Shown: piece by piece, positions 1-8,462 of the stretch
Numbering within the stretch: position 1 is the first letter of the stretch
How the letters are laid out: every line of letters begins with the position of its first letter
NCBI RefSeq assembly: GCF_004119445.1
Contig: NZ_QICI01000067.1
Location: 1-64,000, forward strand
Length of the DNA stretch: 64,000 nt
Direction of reading: 5' to 3'
From: Chryseobacterium sp. CH21
Lineage (GTDB): Bacteria > Bacteroidota > Bacteroidia > Flavobacteriales > Weeksellaceae
Notes under the pieces: generated by a model
What the model was told of the DNA's origin: nothing
Databases searched by the model: none
The model's input: only the letters and a program-made list of their open reading frames with translations
Translations under genes and position numbers: made by a program

Positions 1-223
1 ACCTTTGGCGCTTAATGATTCACCCTGTTTCTTGTGGATTAATTAATACTATAAAGTTAATTTACGTAATTCAAAAAACTTTATAATACAAACTAAAGGG
101 CACTTCGTTCAGCGATAATAAAATATGAACTTTGGTAAGTGAAACACTCTTGCGACCGAAAATAGAACGTAATCATATAAAATCTTAGCGCCTTTTGCGT
201 TAAAAATCTAAATCAACTATAAA
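1..223. other. Leader region of the helicase, no gene seen
   Basis: AT-rich sequence without a convincing reading frame. Its two ends carry similar short blocks in opposite orientation (TTGGCGCTTAATGATT near base 5 and ATCTTAGCGCC near base 182), which suggests an intergenic repeat cut by the window edge. An in-frame TAA at 209 limits how far upstream the helicase start can lie. Confidence 0.4.
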
Positions 224-2674
224 TTGGCAACTTTCGAACATACCAACGGATTAAAGATCATTCAGCAATGGATGACCGATAAAGGTATTGTCCCTTTCAA
301 ATTTCAGCTCGAAACCTGGAAGAAATTTGGGAACGGATACAGCGGAATGGTCGTTGCTCCGACAGGCTTTGGCAAGACTTTTTCTGTTTTTTTGGCTTTA
401 ATTTCAGATTTTCTGAATCATCCTGAACAATATAAAAAAGGGCTGAAAATGATCTGGATAACGCCTCTCCGGTCTCTGTCCAAAGATATTGCAAAAGCAA
501 TGCAGGAAGCCATTGATGAAATAGGACTCGACTGGGCTGTAGGCGTCAGAAATGGCGATACAGATCCAAAAGTAAGACAACAGCAGGTAAAAAAGATGCC
601 TGAAATCCTCGTAGTAACTCCTGAAAGTCTCCATTTACTACTGGCTCAGAAAAATAATGAAACATTTTTCAGAGATATGAAATGTGTAGCCGTGGACGAA
701 TGGCATGAATTACTGGGTTCAAAGCGTGGTGTCATGGTAGAACTCGGGATTTCACAGCTTAGAAAATATGTTCCGAAAATTAAAATCTGGGGAATTACCG
801 CAACCATCGGAAATCTGGATGAAGCTATGGAAGTGCTTATTCCCTACGATATTAAAAAAACAAAAATTACAGCCAAAGAGCATAAAAAGATAGATATTCT
901 CCCGGTTTTTCCAGACGAAATCGAGATATTACCCTGGGCAGGACACCTTGGAAACAAGCTTGCAGATAAAGTAGTTCCGATTATATTGGAATCAAAATCT
1001 ACCATTATATTCACCAATACCAGAAGCCAGAGCGAAATGTGGTATCAGCTTTTACTGGATGCTTACCCTGATTTTGCAGGTCAGATTGCCATCCACCACA
1101 GTTCTATTGATGCTCATTTAAGAATCTGGATTGAAGAAAATTTAAGCTCCGGAAAGTTGAAAGCTGTAGTTTCTACATCATCTCTCGACCTTGGAATAGA
1201 TTTTAAACCTGTTGACACGGTTATTCAGGTTGGATCTGCCAAAGGTGTTGCCCGTTTTCTTCAAAGAGCAGGACGAAGCGGCCACTCCCCTTTTGAAACC
1301 TCCAAAATCTACTGTGTTCCTACTCATTCTCTGGAACTAATTGAAGTTTCAGCTTTAAAAGAAGCTGTAAAACAAAAGGTTGTTGAGCCCAGAGAGCCAC
1401 AGGTTTTATGTTTCGATGTGCTGGTTCAGTTTATGATGACATTGGCGGTTGGGGACGGTTTTTACCCTGATGAACTGTACGAAAGAATAAAAAAAGTATA
1501 TGCTTTTCAGGAAATGCTGGATGAAGAATGGAAAAGCATCCTGGAATTCCTTACCATTGGCGGCAGCGTGTTGAAAAGCTATGAAGAATTTCATAAAATC
1601 GTCATCATGGAAGACGGTCTTTATAAAGTAACTTCAAGAAAAATAGCCATGCTTCACCGGATGAATATGGGGGTTATTGTAAGTGATGCTATGCTGAAGG
1701 TAAAATTTATTTCCGGAGGTTACATCGGAATGATTGAAGAATATTTTATTTCAAAACTTAAAAAAGAAGAAAAATTTATTCTGGCCGGACGTACATTGGA
1801 GGTCGTGATCATCAAAGATATGACAGTGTATGTAAGAGCAGCCAAAGGAAGAGCTTTGGTTCCTAGTTATCTTGGCGGAAGACTTCCTTTGAGTTCCAAT
1901 CTGGGACATTTTCTGAGAGAAAAACTTTCTCATGCATTAAGTCCTAAAGCTTCGGAAAAAGAACTTAAATTTCTGCATCCTCTCCTGATCAATCAGGAAA
2001 AAAACTCTCATATTCCCAAAAAAGATGAATTTTTGGTTGAAATGATCAAAAACCGTGAAGGCTATCACTTGTTTATGTATCCTTTCGAAGGACGTCTGGT
2101 ACACGAAGTAATGGCGGCTTTAATTGCCTATCGAATCTCAAAACTTGCCCCAATCACCTTTTCTATGGCGATGAATGATTATGGATTTGAATTGTTTAGT
2201 GATAAAGAAATCCCATTAAATGAAGATAATCTACAGCAGATTTTAACCAGAGATAATCTGATGAATGATGTGATCGCAAGTATCAATTCTGCCGAAATGG
2301 CAAGGAGGAAATTTAGAGATATTGCTGTGATTTCAGGAATGGTGATTCAAAATTATGCAGGACAGCAGCGTTCTAACAAATCTTTACAAAGCTCTGCCGG
2401 ATTAATTTTTAAAGTACTGGAAGACCATGATCCCAATCATTTTTTAATAAAACAGGCGTATACAGAAGTCTTTAATATGCAGCTACAGGAACAACGATTG
2501 GTAGAAGCTTTTAAAAGGATTGAAAAATCTGAAATTATTTTAAAACATTCCCGTTCTTTTACCCCGCTAAGTTTCCCAATTAAAGTAGACAGTTTACGAC
2601 AAACGCTTTCAAGTGAAGGACTGGATGCAAGGATTAAAAGAATGCTGAAACTGTCTGATATAAGTGATCTTTGA
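224..2674 (+). CDS. Ligase-associated DNA damage response DEXH-box helicase (Lhr-like)
   Basis: An 816-residue superfamily 2 helicase. Visible motifs are Walker A APTGFGKT (about 45-52), the DEXH-type box DEWH (about 157), TATIG (about 192) and motif VI QRAGRSGH (about 346-353), followed by a long C-terminal half as in the short Lhr-like helicases that sit with an ATP-dependent DNA ligase, a nuclease and PdeM. The start is TTG at 224: an in-frame TAA lies 15 bases upstream and the next ATG would remove 16 residues. The PdeM gene lies about 0.8 kb downstream, separated by a phosphoglycerate mutase gene, which supports the ligase-associated assignment. The partner ligase and exonuclease genes would lie left of the window. 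Role in DNA repair is from family knowledge. Confidence 0.88.
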   Translation: MATFEHTNGLKIIQQWMTDKGIVPFKFQLETWKKFGNGYSGMVVAPTGFGKTFSVFLALISDFLNHPEQYKKGLKMIWITPLRSLSKDIAKAMQEAIDEIGLDWAVGVRNGDTDPKVRQQQVKKMPEILVVTPESLHLLLAQKNNETFFRDMKCVAVDEWHELLGSKRGVMVELGISQLRKYVPKIKIWGITATIGNLDEAMEVLIPYDIKKTKITAKEHKKIDILPVFPDEIEILPWAGHLGNKLADKVVPIILESKSTIIFTNTRSQSEMWYQLLLDAYPDFAGQIAIHHSSIDAHLRIWIEENLSSGKLKAVVSTSSLDLGIDFKPVDTVIQVGSAKGVARFLQRAGRSGHSPFETSKIYCVPTHSLELIEVSALKEAVKQKVVEPREPQVLCFDVLVQFMMTLAVGDGFYPDELYERIKKVYAFQEMLDEEWKSILEFLTIGGSVLKSYEEFHKIVIMEDGLYKVTSRKIAMLHRMNMGVIVSDAMLKVKFISGGYIGMIEEYFISKLKKEEKFILAGRTLEVVIIKDMTVYVRAAKGRALVPSYLGGRLPLSSNLGHFLREKLSHALSPKASEKELKFLHPLLINQEKNSHIPKKDEFLVEMIKNREGYHLFMYPFEGRLVHEVMAALIAYRISKLAPITFSMAMNDYGFELFSDKEIPLNEDNLQQILTRDNLMNDVIASINSAEMARRKFRDIAVISGMVIQNYAGQQRSNKSLQSSAGLIFKVLEDHDPNHFLIKQAYTEVFNMQLQEQRLVEAFKRIEKSEIILKHSRSFTPLSFPIKVDSLRQTLSSEGLDARIKRMLKLSDISDL

Positions 2675-2820
2675 CTACTGAGCCGACATTTTCTTTAATA
2701 AATTTACTTCTATTCTTAATCTTATTCATAGCCTAATATTCTAAGTTAAAATTCTTGATAATTTTAAATAATCATCATAACTTAGAGTATACCTTCTTAG
2801 AAGTTTAAATAAAATTTAAA

Positions 2821-3428
2821 ATGGAAAAATTGTTCTTAGTCCGCCACGGACAGTCACTCTGGAATCTTGAAAACAGATTTACAGGGTGGAAAGATATCGA
2901 TATAACTGAAGCCGGCATTGAAGAAGCAAAAAAAGCAGGTCTTGCTTTAAAAGGAGAAAGAATAGATATAGCATTTACTTCTGCATTGATCAGATCAGAG
3001 CACAGCATACCTTATCCATCATCCTGAACGAAATAGGAAATCCAAATATCCCCGTCATCAGAGACAAAGCATTAAACGAACGTTCTTACGGGAATCTGGA
3101 AGGACTCAACAAAGCAGAAACCGCTCTGAAATATGGTGACGAACAGGTTCATACCTGGCGCAGATCATTTGATGTGGTTCCGCCGGGTGGAGAAAGTCTT
3201 AAAGACACTTATAATAGAGTGATTCCTTATTTTGAAAGCCAGATAAGACCTTTACTGAAACAGGGTGAAAATGTCCTGATTGTCGCTCACGGAAACAGCC
3301 TTCGTGCCCTCATTATGTATCTGGAACATCTTTCTCCGGAAGAAATTCTAGAAAGAGAGATTGCTACAGGTTTTCCTCTGACCTATGTTTTTGATGAAAA
3401 ATTTCATGTAAGCCGGAAGGTTGGCTAA
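2821..3428 (+). pseudogene. gpmA: 2,3-bisphosphoglycerate-dependent phosphoglycerate mutase, frame broken by a 5-bp tandem duplication
   Basis: The N-terminal part starts with the RHGQS active-site motif (residues 8-12) and runs to a premature stop at 3027. The rest of the enzyme continues in another frame to 3428 with KALNERSYGNLEGLNKAE, the WRRSF segment, PPGGES and the second histidine motif AHGNSLRA. At 2989-2998 the sequence ATCAG is repeated twice in tandem. Removing one copy restores [14 protein letters not shown], which matches the E. coli GpmA spacing (SVLKRAIHTL) residue for residue and gives a 200-residue protein without the extra loop of the E. coli enzyme. As written, glycolytic phosphoglycerate mutase activity would be lost from this gene. 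It may be a true mutation or an assembly artefact. Confidence 0.85.
2989..2998 (+). repeat. 5-bp tandem duplication ATCAG x2 inside gpmA
   Basis: Two adjacent copies of ATCAG. Deleting one restores the reading frame and the conserved RAQHTL motif exactly. No homopolymer is involved, unlike the other frame breaks in the window. Confidence 0.75.
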
Positions 3429-3476
3429 ATATGATCTAAATAGTTTAATTTTAAACATTCATTTTCAATCTATCAA

Positions 3477-4121
3477 GTGTTTATAGCAACTAAAGATATT
3501 TCAATTCAAAACGAAACTTTCACTCTGACCAATCAGCGGGCGGCATTCTGGCAAAAAGAAAAAGCCTTGATTCTTTCCGACCTGCATATCGGGAAAACCG
3601 CTCATTTCCGGAAAAACGGAATTGCACTGGCTAATCATATTATGAAAAGTGATCTGGAAAGATTATCAGCGCTGATTGAATATTTTCAGCCTGAAAAATT
3701 CATTGTGGTTGGAGATTTACTTCATGCCGGAGACAATTCTGATGTAGATGAATTCTGCACATGGAAAAACCAATATCCTGATGTTCAGTTTTATCTGATT
3801 GAAGGAAACCATGACCGTATTTCGAAAACATTGGAGGAAAAATTATGCTTTAATCACAAAGCTGAATACTTTGAAGTGAATGGTATTACTTTTATTCATG
3901 ATTTTGACACAACAAGATCCGGATTTCAAATTACCGGACATATTCACCCTGGAATTGTGCTGAATTCTGCCGTGAAAAATATCAGGCTTCCCTGCTTTGC
4001 GCTTAGCAGCAATCAGTTATTATTACCCGCTTTCAGTGAATTTACAGGGCTGGATACGAAAAACCTGCCTAAGAAAAGCACTTTTTTTGTCTTTACAGAT
4101 GTCGAGATTTATGAAATCTGA
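3477..4121 (+). CDS. pdeM: Ligase-associated DNA damage response endonuclease PdeM
   Basis: A 214-residue calcineurin-like metallophosphoesterase. The metal-binding motifs appear in order: DLHIGK (about 35), GDLLHAGD (about 80), GNHD (about 110) and GHIHPG (about 154). This small single-domain form is the PdeM type found beside ATP-dependent ligase and the DEXH helicase, and the helicase is just upstream here. The start codon is GTG at 3477, giving MFIATKDISI; no closer ATG fits the family N-terminus. It is expected to be a cytoplasmic nuclease/phosphodiesterase in DNA repair. It converges on the MFS gene with a strong hairpin between. Confidence 0.85.
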   Translation: MFIATKDISIQNETFTLTNQRAAFWQKEKALILSDLHIGKTAHFRKNGIALANHIMKSDLERLSALIEYFQPEKFIVVGDLLHAGDNSDVDEFCTWKNQYPDVQFYLIEGNHDRISKTLEEKLCFNHKAEYFEVNGITFIHDFDTTRSGFQITGHIHPGIVLNSAVKNIRLPCFALSSNQLLLPAFSEFTGLDTKNLPKKSTFFVFTDVEIYEI

Positions 4122-4204
4122 GATAATCTAAGGTGTTAACTTCAGCGGATTTTACATGGAAAAATAGCATAATAAATAAAAAACATATCTTGTAAGTAAG
4201 AATC

Positions 4205-4231
4205 CCTGTCAAGGTTATGAACCTTGACAGG
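4205..4231. terminator. Bidirectional hairpin between pdeM and the MFS gene
   Basis: Perfect 12-bp stem CCTGTCAAGGTT / AACCTTGACAGG with a 3-base loop, placed between converging genes. The same AAGGTT...GACAGG family recurs near 39645, so it is also an interspersed palindrome. Confidence 0.7.
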
Positions 4232-4247
4232 AATCATGAGTAAAATT

Positions 4248-5465
4248 TTAATTTTTCTTGCTTAAACGAATACTGTAAACTGTAATAAGAACAGTAACCA
4301 ATAGGAATAAAGCACCTATCCATGGCGTACTTGCCAGACCTAGAGAAGAGGTAACAATTATTCCTCCAGCATAAGATCCGATCGCAATACCAATATTAAA
4401 TGCGGCAATATTAATCCCCGAAGCAACATCTTCAGTCCCGGGAAGTTCTTTTTCTGCAATCTGTACTACCAATAGCTGAAGTCCCGGAACAGAAGCAAAT
4501 GAAAGAGCTCCTAAAAGGAAAAGGGTAATAATACTTAAAACAGGGCTGTTTACGGTGAAATAAAATGCAAGCAATACTAGCCCCTGTCCTGCAAACATCC
4601 ATAGAAGGGCCTTCAGAGGATTTTTATTGGCTACTTTCCCACCAATCAGATTTCCTAAGGCAATGGCAATTCCATAAATCAAAAGAATAAAAGTGACTGT
4701 TGACTCATGAAAACCAGTAATTTTCTGCAAAATAGGCGACAGATAGGTAAACACCACAAATGTTCCCCCATATCCCATTGCAGTCATTAAAAAGGCAAAA
4801 ATCAAACGTCTGTTCCCTAATACTTTAAACTGACTTTTTATAGAAGCTGTTTTTCCATTTTTCAGGTTGTTGGGAACCAATAATAAACTGGCAATAAGCC
4901 CAATAATTCCAAGGATTGAAACACCTATAAAAGTTGCTCTCCACCCGAAATGCTGTCCTATAAATGTTCCCAAAGGAACTCCTGTTACTATTGCAAGCGT
5001 TAGTCCCGCAAACATAATAGAAATTGCGGTTGCTCTTTTCTCTTCAGGAACCAACGAAGCTGCAATAGTAGAGCCTATGGAAAAATAAATCCCGTGGGCC
5101 AGTCCTGTAAGTATTCTTGCCAGAACTAGTGTTATGAAGCTGGGGGCTATAGATGCCAGTCCGTTTCCGATAACAAATAGCATCATAATGGAAACCAAAA
5201 GCATTTTTCGTGGAACTTTTCCTGTTAACGCCGTTAATATCGGTGCCCCTATCGCCACTCCGATTGCGTAAAGACTAACCAGCAGCCCTGCTGAAGGAAT
5301 TGTGATTCCTAGGTCTGAGGCTACGGTAGGAAGAAGACCTACAATAACAAATTCTGTAGTTCCTATTCCAAAGGCACTTATCGTTAGTGCCCAAAGCGCA
5401 GCAGGAAGCCCTTTTTTAGCAGTCTGTGCTGCAGTATTGATCTGTATTTCTTTTTGAAAATTCAT
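4248..5465 (-). CDS. MFS transporter, DHA1/AraJ-like drug or sugar efflux type
   Basis: A 405-residue protein with about 12 hydrophobic segments. The early segment FGIGTTEFVIVGLLP and the later GKVPRKMLL loop are typical of the DHA1 efflux subfamily of the major facilitator superfamily. It is expected to be an inner-membrane proton-driven exporter with unknown substrate. The start is taken at 5465 (MNFQKEIQ) because the longer frame to 5552 would run through the inverted repeat at 5543-5566 and adds residues unlike the family. It is divergent from the TetR gene at 5615, so the pair looks like a regulator with its target pump. Confidence 0.85.
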   Translation of the reverse strand: MNFQKEIQINTAAQTAKKGLPAALWALTISAFGIGTTEFVIVGLLPTVASDLGITIPSAGLLVSLYAIGVAIGAPILTALTGKVPRKMLLVSIMMLFVIGNGLASIAPSFITLVLARILTGLAHGIYFSIGSTIAASLVPEEKRATAISIMFAGLTLAIVTGVPLGTFIGQHFGWRATFIGVSILGIIGLIASLLLVPNNLKNGKTASIKSQFKVLGNRRLIFAFLMTAMGYGGTFVVFTYLSPILQKITGFHESTVTFILLIYGIAIALGNLIGGKVANKNPLKALLWMFAGQGLVLLAFYFTVNSPVLSIITLFLLGALSFASVPGLQLLVVQIAEKELPGTEDVASGINIAAFNIGIAIGSYAGGIIVTSSLGLASTPWIGALFLLVTVLITVYSIRLSKKN

Positions 5466-5542
5466 TGTCTTGTATTTTGTTGATATTGACAAGGCAAATT
5501 TCCGACGAATTACTGTATTATAAAAATTATTTAAATTGTAAC

Positions 5543-5566
5543 AAACTATCATAATAATGATAGTTT
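5543..5566. promoter_or_regulatory. Inverted repeat, probable TetR operator between MFS and tetR
   Basis: Perfect 10-bp arms AAACTATCAT / ATGATAGTTT around AATA, in the space between the divergent MFS and TetR genes and upstream of the tetR -7-like element. Position and symmetry are typical of TetR operators. Confidence 0.65.
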
Positions 5567-5586
5567 TATTTTACATTTAAAATGTG

Positions 5587-5594
5587 TTCCTTTG
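5587..5594 (+). promoter_or_regulatory. Probable -7 element of tetR
   Basis: TTCCTTTG, one mismatch from the Bacteroidetes -7 consensus TAnnTTTG, 20 bases before the tetR ATG and about 20 bases after the operator. Confidence 0.45.
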
Positions 5595-5614
5595 CACAAT
5601 AATCATCAGTTTTA

Positions 5615-6205
5615 ATGAAGAAATCAGAAGCAACCCGCCTTACTATTCTCCAGAAAGCGTTCGAATTGATCTATGTGAAAGGTTTTCAGACCACAAGCAT
5701 TGATGAAATTATTGCAACGACTCAGGTGACCAAAGGTGCTTTCTATTATCATTTTAAAACCAAGGATGAAATGGGACTGGCTATTATTACAGATCTGATG
5801 AAACCCAACTTCAGAAAAACTTTCATTGATTCTCTTCAAAACAGCCAGAATCCTTTAGATAGTATTTATGATATCATGTACCATCTCCTGATAGAGAATG
5901 ACTTTTTAAAAGTAGAATATGGCTGCCCTACCTCCAATTTTGTGCAGCAAATGGCACCGTGGCATCATGCTTTTACTCAGGCTTTACATGATCTTTCAAA
6001 AGAATGGGAACAGGCTCTTGCAGAAAGTATTGAAAAGGGTAAACAAGCTGGATTAATTAAGAAAGAAGTCAGTGCAAAAGAAGTGAGCGTTTTTGTCATT
6101 TCAGGCTATTGGGGAGTGAGAAATCTGGGTAAATTAGAAAATTCAAAAGAAGTATATCTCACTTATTTAAAAGGACTTAAATCTTATTTAACCACACTTC
6201 AATAA
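5615..6205 (+). CDS. TetR/AcrR family transcriptional regulator
   Basis: A 196-residue protein. The N-terminal helix-turn-helix is clear: TTSIDEIIATTQVTKGAFYY followed by HFKTKDEM (about 26-53). The C-terminal ligand-binding part contains CPTSNFVQQMAPWHHAF, which resembles TetR_C regulators with a conserved Cys-Pro, possibly sensing a small electrophile. It is divergent from the MFS pump with an inverted repeat between them, and a second, different palindrome lies just behind its stop codon in front of the next operon. It probably represses the pump, itself, and perhaps the downstream genes. The ligand is unknown. Confidence 0.85.
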   Translation: MKKSEATRLTILQKAFELIYVKGFQTTSIDEIIATTQVTKGAFYYHFKTKDEMGLAIITDLMKPNFRKTFIDSLQNSQNPLDSIYDIMYHLLIENDFLKVEYGCPTSNFVQQMAPWHHAFTQALHDLSKEWEQALAESIEKGKQAGLIKKEVSAKEVSVFVISGYWGVRNLGKLENSKEVYLTYLKGLKSYLTTLQ

Positions 6206-6215
6206 TTTTTTCTCA

Positions 6216-6241
6216 AAAAACATACTAATTAGTATGTTTTT
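6216..6241. promoter_or_regulatory. 12-bp-arm palindrome, possible TetR operator for the downstream operon
   Basis: Core arms AAACATACTA / TAGTATGTTT around AT (6218-6239), extended by A/T pairs. It ends 5 bases before the -7 element at 6246, so a bound repressor would block that promoter. The A/T flanks also allow it to work as a terminator of tetR. Confidence 0.55.
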
Positions 6242-6245
6242 GTTT

Positions 6246-6253
6246 TACCTTTG
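6246..6253 (+). promoter_or_regulatory. -7 promoter element TACCTTTG
   Basis: Exact match to TAnnTTTG, 20 bases before the ATG of the 152-residue membrane protein and directly behind the palindrome at 6216-6241. Confidence 0.6.
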
Positions 6254-6273
6254 CTGTATTCAAAAAATAAACA

Positions 6274-6732
6274 ATGTATCAAACCCTTACATTTTTACAT
6301 TCACTCACCCGATGGCTGGTTCTAATAAGCTTGATTTATTCAATTTACCGTTCTTTTAAAGGCTATTTTGAAGAAAGAAAATTTACAGGAACGGATAATG
6401 CTATAAGACACTGGACGGCTACTATAGCTCACATCCAACTGATCATAGGAATGATATTCTATTTTAAAAGCCCGGTGATTCAATACTTCTGGAAGAATTT
6501 TAACCAAGCCAAAGATTCTTTTGAGCATCTATTTTTCGGAATGATTCATATTTCACTGATGATTACAGCAATTATTATCATTACCATTGGCTCCGCTTTA
6601 GCCAAAAGAAAACCTTCAGATAAAGAAAAATTCAAAACGATGGGGATCTGGTTTTCTATTGCGTTGATTATTATTTTCATTGCTATTCCGTGGCCTTTCT
6701 CACCATTTGCAAACAGACCTTATTTCAGATAA
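6274..6732 (+). CDS. Four-TM integral membrane protein, unknown function
   Basis: A 152-residue protein with about four membrane segments (near 12-28, 50-65, 85-110 and 125-142). Histidines lie in or near the first three helices (HSLTRW, HWTATIAHIQ, HLFFGMIH), a pattern that recalls small cytochrome b-like or haem-related membrane proteins, but no family is certain. It is the first gene of a compact operon with a DUF3817-type membrane protein and a membrane-anchored rhodanese, and sits behind a perfect -7 element and a palindrome that may bind the neighbouring TetR. The context suggests a role in membrane redox or sulfur stress, which is inference. Confidence 0.7.
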   Translation: MYQTLTFLHSLTRWLVLISLIYSIYRSFKGYFEERKFTGTDNAIRHWTATIAHIQLIIGMIFYFKSPVIQYFWKNFNQAKDSFEHLFFGMIHISLMITAIIIITIGSALAKRKPSDKEKFKTMGIWFSIALIIIFIAIPWPFSPFANRPYFR

Positions 6733-6734
6733 TT

Positions 6735-7037
6735 ATGATAGATTTATTTAAAACAAAGATCGGCCGGCTGAGAGTTCTGGCTATTTTGGAAGGAATTTCA
6801 TTACTGACCTTGGTATTTATTGCTGTACCAATGAAATACTGGATGGACAATCCTTTATGGGTAAGACTTATTGGTCCCGTTCACGGAACATTATTTTTGC
6901 TTTTCCTGTTCAATACACTGAGCGTTGGCGTGGAACAGAACTGGAAGTTTAAAGAAATAACATGGAAAGTGATTTTGGCCTGCTTTATTCCGTTTGGAAC
7001 TTTTTACATTGACAAAAAAATTCTGAGCAAGCTATGA
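6735..7037 (+). CDS. DUF3817 domain-containing membrane protein
   Basis: A 100-residue membrane protein. RLRVLAILEGISLLTLVFIAVPMKY near the N-terminus and GPVHGTLFLLFLF in the middle are the marks of DUF3817 proteins. Three hydrophobic segments are visible. The ATG at 6735 is used; a longer frame would start inside the preceding gene. It follows the previous stop by two bases and overlaps the next gene by four (ATGA at 7034), so translation is probably coupled. The molecular function of the family is not known. Confidence 0.75.
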   Translation: MIDLFKTKIGRLRVLAILEGISLLTLVFIAVPMKYWMDNPLWVRLIGPVHGTLFLLFLFNTLSVGVEQNWKFKEITWKVILACFIPFGTFYIDKKILSKL

Positions 7038-7390
7038 AGAGTATTCTCTTATTCTGCGCAATAGCTCTTATTGTATATATACTGTACCGGGTTTACCGAT
7101 TCCAGACCTTAGATAACGGTTTACCGGAACTCATCAAAAAAGGAGCTATCATTCTTGATGTGAGAACAGAAAAAGAATATGAAACAGGACATATAGAAGG
7201 CGCTGTCAATATTTCATTAGGAACAATCAGAGAGCGTTATATAGAATTAGATCCAGAGAAAACGTATATCACAGTGTGTTCTCACGGCCTCAGAAGTGTA
7301 AAAGCCGAGAATATCCTGAAAGAAAGAGGTTTCAGAAATATCTACAACGGAGGTGCGTGGACTGACCTGCAGAAAACAATCCAACCATAA
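7034..7390 (+). CDS. Membrane-anchored rhodanese-like domain protein
   Basis: A 118-residue protein: an N-terminal membrane helix (about 3-20) and one rhodanese domain. Visible family marks are ILDVRTEKEYETGHIEGAVNI's DVR and GHI motifs, and the active-site loop CSHGLRS with catalytic Cys82. The domain is likely on the periplasmic or cytoplasmic membrane face and moves sulfane sulfur. It ends the operon begun at 6274 and is overlapped four bases by the preceding gene. A hairpin terminator follows. Confidence 0.8.
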   Translation: MKSILLFCAIALIVYILYRVYRFQTLDNGLPELIKKGAIILDVRTEKEYETGHIEGAVNISLGTIRERYIELDPEKTYITVCSHGLRSVKAENILKERGFRNIYNGGAWTDLQKTIQP

Positions 7391-7400
7391 AAAGAAATAA

Positions 7401-7437
7401 TGAATCTCTCCTGATTGGCCTTTACAGAAGAGATTCA
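7401..7437. terminator. Terminator hairpin after the rhodanese gene
   Basis: TGAATCTCT / AGAGATTCA arms followed by a T run, between the converging rhodanese and nitrilase genes. Confidence 0.55.
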
Positions 7438-7442
7438 ATTTT

Positions 7443-8396
7443 TTAAACTGTTTTATCGTCCAGCCATACTACCTTTTGTTCTGACGAATGTTCCTGTCCA
7501 ATGATAGCTCCGTATAATTCAGGTCTTCGTGCTTTAATATATCGATACCCTCCTGCCTGAGTAAGCTTTTCAGAAGTAAAGACAGCCAATTCAAAACTGT
7601 CTTCCCAAGAACGGCATTCTGCAATCACATCTCCAAAAGGATCAATAATCATAGAACATCCGTTTTTCAATTGGTCATCATCCATTCCTACAGGATTTGA
7701 AAAAACAATATAAGCTCCGTTATCATACGCTCTTGAAGGAAGCCACTTCATCAGCCAGTCTCTGCCTTTCATTCCCTCAAATTCCAGACGTAAAGAAGTA
7801 GGATCCGCAACTCTATTTTCCCAAAGCTGAGGATCCACAAAACCTGCTCCAGGTCTTGTAGAAGGGGTGCACATGGTAACATGAGGCATGAAAATAATTT
7901 CCGCACCCAAAAGTCTTGTAGCTCTCACATTTTCAATGATGTTGTTATCATAGCAGATAAGTATTCCACACTTCCAGCCCATAATATCAAATACGCAGTA
8001 CTGATTGCCTGAAGTAAGATTCGGATTAATAAAAGGATGTAATTTTCTGTATTTCGCCTTCAGTCCGGTTTTATCAACACATACATAAGCTTTGAAAAGG
8101 TAATCATGTTCATCTTTTTCAAACAAACCAGCTAAGATGGTGATATTATGTTTCGTGGCAATCTGCTGTAATTTTTGAATGCTATCCCCTTCCGGAATAA
8201 GCTCAGCAATATCAGTCAGCTGTTCTCTGGAAAGTTTTCGGGCAAAAGTGTAGCCTGTAATGGAACATTCATGGAAAGCAATCACATGGGATCCTTTGGA
8301 TGCTGCTTCACCAGCTAGTTTTTCAATAACAGATAGGTTATAGGCTTTGTCTCCACTTTTGTTTTCAAACTGTGCGGTTGCAATTGTAATATTCAT
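7443..8396 (-). CDS. Carbon-nitrogen hydrolase (nitrilase superfamily)
   Basis: A 317-residue protein with the full nitrilase catalytic triad: Glu43 (FHECSITGY), Lys118 (YRKLHPF) and Cys148 (ICYDNN). It is expected to hydrolyse an amide or nitrile; the substrate cannot be told from sequence. The PHVTMCTPS segment after the catalytic cysteine resembles aliphatic amidase/N-carbamoylase-like branches. An AraC-type regulator lies 66 bases upstream on the same strand, so the two probably form a regulator-enzyme unit. The start (MNITIATAQFE) fits the family beta-strand exactly. Confidence 0.85.
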   Translation of the reverse strand: MNITIATAQFENKSGDKAYNLSVIEKLAGEAASKGSHVIAFHECSITGYTFARKLSREQLTDIAELIPEGDSIQKLQQIATKHNITILAGLFEKDEHDYLFKAYVCVDKTGLKAKYRKLHPFINPNLTSGNQYCVFDIMGWKCGILICYDNNIIENVRATRLLGAEIIFMPHVTMCTPSTRPGAGFVDPQLWENRVADPTSLRLEFEGMKGRDWLMKWLPSRAYDNGAYIVFSNPVGMDDDQLKNGCSMIIDPFGDVIAECRSWEDSFELAVFTSEKLTQAGGYRYIKARRPELYGAIIGQEHSSEQKVVWLDDKTV

Positions 8397-8462
8397 TGAT
8401 TTTTTTAAGCAAAACTAGTCGGTGTGAATTATGAAAAATTGTATAAAACCGACATTTCTGTT

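Noticed and set aside
224..4121. Helicase plus phosphoesterase as an antiphage defence unit
   Set aside because: Both match the ligase-associated DNA repair set; no further defence gene is nearby.
5466..5552. Upstream ATG of the MFS gene at 5552
   Set aside because: It would translate through the operator repeat and adds residues unlike the family.
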